Shown here piece by piece: positions 62,505 through 64,000 of a stretch of 64,000 nt of DNA. The stretch covers positions 62,001-126,000 of IMG/VR virus record IMGVR_UViG_3300043395_000996; one strand, written 5' to 3'. The translations under genes and the position numbers were made by a program. The notes under the pieces were generated by a model. The model was not told the origin of the DNA. It made no database searches and saw nothing but the letters and a program-made list of their open reading frames with translations. This stretch comes from a virus. The first letter of the stretch is position 1. The number at the start of each line of letters is the position of its first letter.

Positions 62505-63026
62505 TTATTTTTTTTTTTGAGATATTCTATTGAATACCTCTTTTAATCTCAATTTATCCGATATATCACTTATTTCGTTATAATCGGTTTCTTTAATTCC
62601 TCTTTCAATTTCTCTTCTACTGGCATTTGGGTCTGCACATACAGCTACTCCAATTTTTTTTCTACCATAATCACCGGCCATATCATACATAGCCATAATT
62701 GCTTTGAAATGCCAATCGTTTGTTCCTACTTCGTTTGTAGCTCTTAATGCTTTTAAATCAGAACCCTCAATCTCTCCATCCTTATCTACATCTAATTTCT
62801 TTTGCCCTGCTGTTAATTCAGCTTCATTGTATCCTCTTAATTTACCTTCGGATTTTGCTTTGTAAGCAGTATCTACCGCATTAAAGAATTTTTTCTTATC
62901 ATCATCTGACATAGAAGTTATAGATTTACCACTTTTATCCAACATATGTTTAAATAATTGCTGATAATCTTGTTCTTCCCTAACAGTTTGCTTTACAAAC
63001 TCTTTTAAATTTTTGGATACTTTCAT
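62505..63026 (-). CDS. EF-hand-containing head-region protein
   Basis: A 173-residue protein: helical N-terminus (KNLKEFVKQTVREEQDYQQL), then a clear EF-hand/dockerin-type calcium loop KLDVDKDGEIEGSDLKALRA, and a helical C-terminus ending in a run of lysines. Its function in the phage is unknown. The last codons are an A11 run followed by TAA, with a long open -1 frame beyond. Confidence 0.75.
   Translation of the reverse strand: MKVSKNLKEFVKQTVREEQDYQQLFKHMLDKSGKSITSMSDDDKKKFFNAVDTAYKAKSEGKLRGYNEAELTAGQKKLDVDKDGEIEGSDLKALRATNEVGTNDWHFKAIMAMYDMAGDYGRKKIGVAVCADPNASRREIERGIKETDYNEISDISDKLRLKEVFNRISQKKK
62508..62518 (-). other. A11 homopolymer, possible -1 frameshift site
   Basis: Sense strand CAA AAA AAA AAA TAA: a perfect A AAA AAA slippery run at the end of the EF-hand gene. 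A -1 shift joins it to the frame that holds a membrane-like segment and the 62095-62424 ORF. A homopolymer sequencing error would look the same. Confidence 0.4.
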
Positions 63027-63793
63027 TATTCTGAAATTTGTCTTATTTTTTGGTCCAATTTTAACAATCTCTCTTTTATTGTATAAATATGGTTATTTGT
63101 TCTTTTCCAAAAACTTTTGTTGTTTATTCCACTTTCATTCTTAATTTTACCATACCAATTAAGAAATCTTTCCATTTCTGAAAGTTGTTTGCTGATATTA
63201 GAGATACCTTTTCCAATTTTTGAAACTGCCGATGAATCTTCTTTTTTTAATTCTAACCAACGATTTTCTTTCACAACACTATATCCCGTCAAATCGGCTT
63301 GTCTTTTACCTTTAGTTTTTTCATCTTCGGGCTTTCCAAACGCAAATGGAGTATTGTACTCACCTGCTGCTCCCGATGTATTCATTTCATCTACTTTCAA
63401 TTCAGCATCTTTATATAAGCCAGAAACCGAATCATCTAATTCTTTTTCCAATTGCTTTTTAGCAGTACCCAATTTTTTTAATTGTTCTACATACTTCTTT
63501 TCATTTGGAGTTCCTTTTGCTTTTTTATATAAATCTAAATATTGTTGAATTCCATCGATTACTTTTGCCAAATCTTTTGATATAGTACGAACTGAACGAA
63601 GCTCTGCTAACACTTGCTCTTTAACATGGTCCGGTAATCCTTTATGAGAAGTCGATGCGAAATCTTTTGCATCTTTATCACTCATTGAATCTGCTGCTTT
63701 TTCAACTTCTTTTGATGGGTTTTCTAAATCACCCTTTTGTGCAGCGTGAACCATACCCATAAATCTTTGTTGTGCTTTACTTTGTGCTGGCAT
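63026..63793 (-). CDS. DUF3008-containing protein
   Basis: A 255-residue protein whose first 55 residues (SKAQQRFMGMVHAAQKGDLE; MSDKDAKDFASTSHKGLP) are the small DUF3008 domain, which in bacteria is a stand-alone protein. The middle carries the phage block AGEYNTPFAFGKP, and the rest is helical. Role unknown; it lies two genes upstream of gp21 in the head cluster. Confidence 0.75.
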   Translation of the reverse strand: MPAQSKAQQRFMGMVHAAQKGDLENPSKEVEKAADSMSDKDAKDFASTSHKGLPDHVKEQVLAELRSVRTISKDLAKVIDGIQQYLDLYKKAKGTPNEKKYVEQLKKLGTAKKQLEKELDDSVSGLYKDAELKVDEMNTSGAAGEYNTPFAFGKPEDEKTKGKRQADLTGYSVVKENRWLELKKEDSSAVSKIGKGISNISKQLSEMERFLNWYGKIKNESGINNKSFWKRTNNHIYTIKERLLKLDQKIRQISE

Positions 63794-64000
63794 TTTTCAA
63801 TTCTTTTAAAAGTTCATAAGTCATCATCATTGCTGATAAATGCTCTTCTTTAATTTTTTTAGCCGTTTTGATTTTCTTAATATTAGAAATGGTTTCTGCT
63901 AATTTAATTTTTGTAACTTTATCTGAAATTTTAGAGCCAACTTCTTTCAATGAATTAACTAATGTTGTTACTTCGTTTGAAACATATTCACTCAATTTGC
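63777..64000 (-). CDS. Hypothetical helical protein (partial, 5' end cut)
   Basis: A lysine-rich helical protein (VSNEVTTLVNSLKEVGSKIS, KKIKEEHLSAMMMTYELLKE). The frame stays open to the window edge; a TTG at 63995 is the first possible start inside the window, but the real start may lie outside. It overlaps the next gene by 17 bases. Confidence 0.5.
   Translation of the reverse strand, partial: KLSEYVSNEVTTLVNSLKEVGSKISDKVTKIKLAETISNIKKIKTAKKIKEEHLSAMMMTYELLKELKNASTK

Noticed and set aside
1-64000. tRNA genes
   Set aside because: No cloverleaf-like segment with GTTCRANNC T-loop was noticed in the intergenic gaps by eye; a covariance-model search would be decisive.

Overview
The window is a contiguous piece of a large tailed-phage genome with a T4-like gene set (contractile tail, myovirus morphology). 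Every supported gene lies on the minus strand, and genes are packed with short gaps or few-base overlaps. The DNA is AT-rich. Starts are preceded by A/T-rich sequence instead of Shine-Dalgarno motifs. Six sites upstream of early or metabolic genes fit the Bacteroidota promoter pattern TTG-N20-TAnnTTTG or are one base off it, and two more variants serve a small cassette. Together with a phage-encoded ribosomal protein bS21, this points to a host in the Bacteroidota, perhaps a flavobacterium; that is inference. No tRNA, CRISPR array, insertion sequence or integrase was seen.

Layout, left to right (transcription runs right to left). 1-24 kb is replication, nucleotide metabolism and accessory enzymes: family B DNA polymerase (left end cut by the window), a glycosyltransferase coupled to it, a DUF4338 (DruA-type) protein, two tandem Mom-like DNA-modification proteins, a small HTH protein, thioredoxin, a second glycosyltransferase-like protein, PhoH, NrdA/NrdB, DnaB/gp41-type helicase, GroES-like co-chaperonin, an SGNH hydrolase, 5'-3' exonuclease (RNase H/FEN), UvsX/RecA, gp32-like SSB, dCMP deaminase, a DUF1599 protein, large unknown proteins, a second (family A-like) DNA polymerase and a PhyH-type dioxygenase.

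24-57 kb is tail and neck: baseplate hub, gp53/LysM-type and gp48/54-type baseplate proteins, tape measure, tail-assembly chaperones (gp26-like plus a small overlapping-frame ORF), a terminator-bounded cassette of four small genes, tail tube gp19, sheath gp18, a LamG protein carrying an intein-like Hint domain, a glycosyltransferase, a run of six repeat-rich fibre proteins (two with C-terminal S74 chaperones), two unknown proteins, and gp15, gp14 and gp13 homologues. 57-64 kb is the head: gp23 capsid, acidic gp22 scaffold, bS21, a Dps/ferritin-like protein, small helical proteins, gp21 protease, an EF-hand protein and a DUF3008 protein; the portal probably lies just past the right edge.

Two promoter classes are visible. 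Host-like TTG-N20-TATATTTG sites serve the replication and metabolism half. A different 9-base box, ATATTTATA in sense orientation, precedes most structural transcription units and is a candidate late promoter. The most interesting points are the Mom/Mom/DUF4338 cluster (candidate DNA hypermodification), the second DNA polymerase with altered motifs, the Hint domain inside a virion protein, the phage bS21, the late box, and two homopolymer sites that may be frameshift sites.
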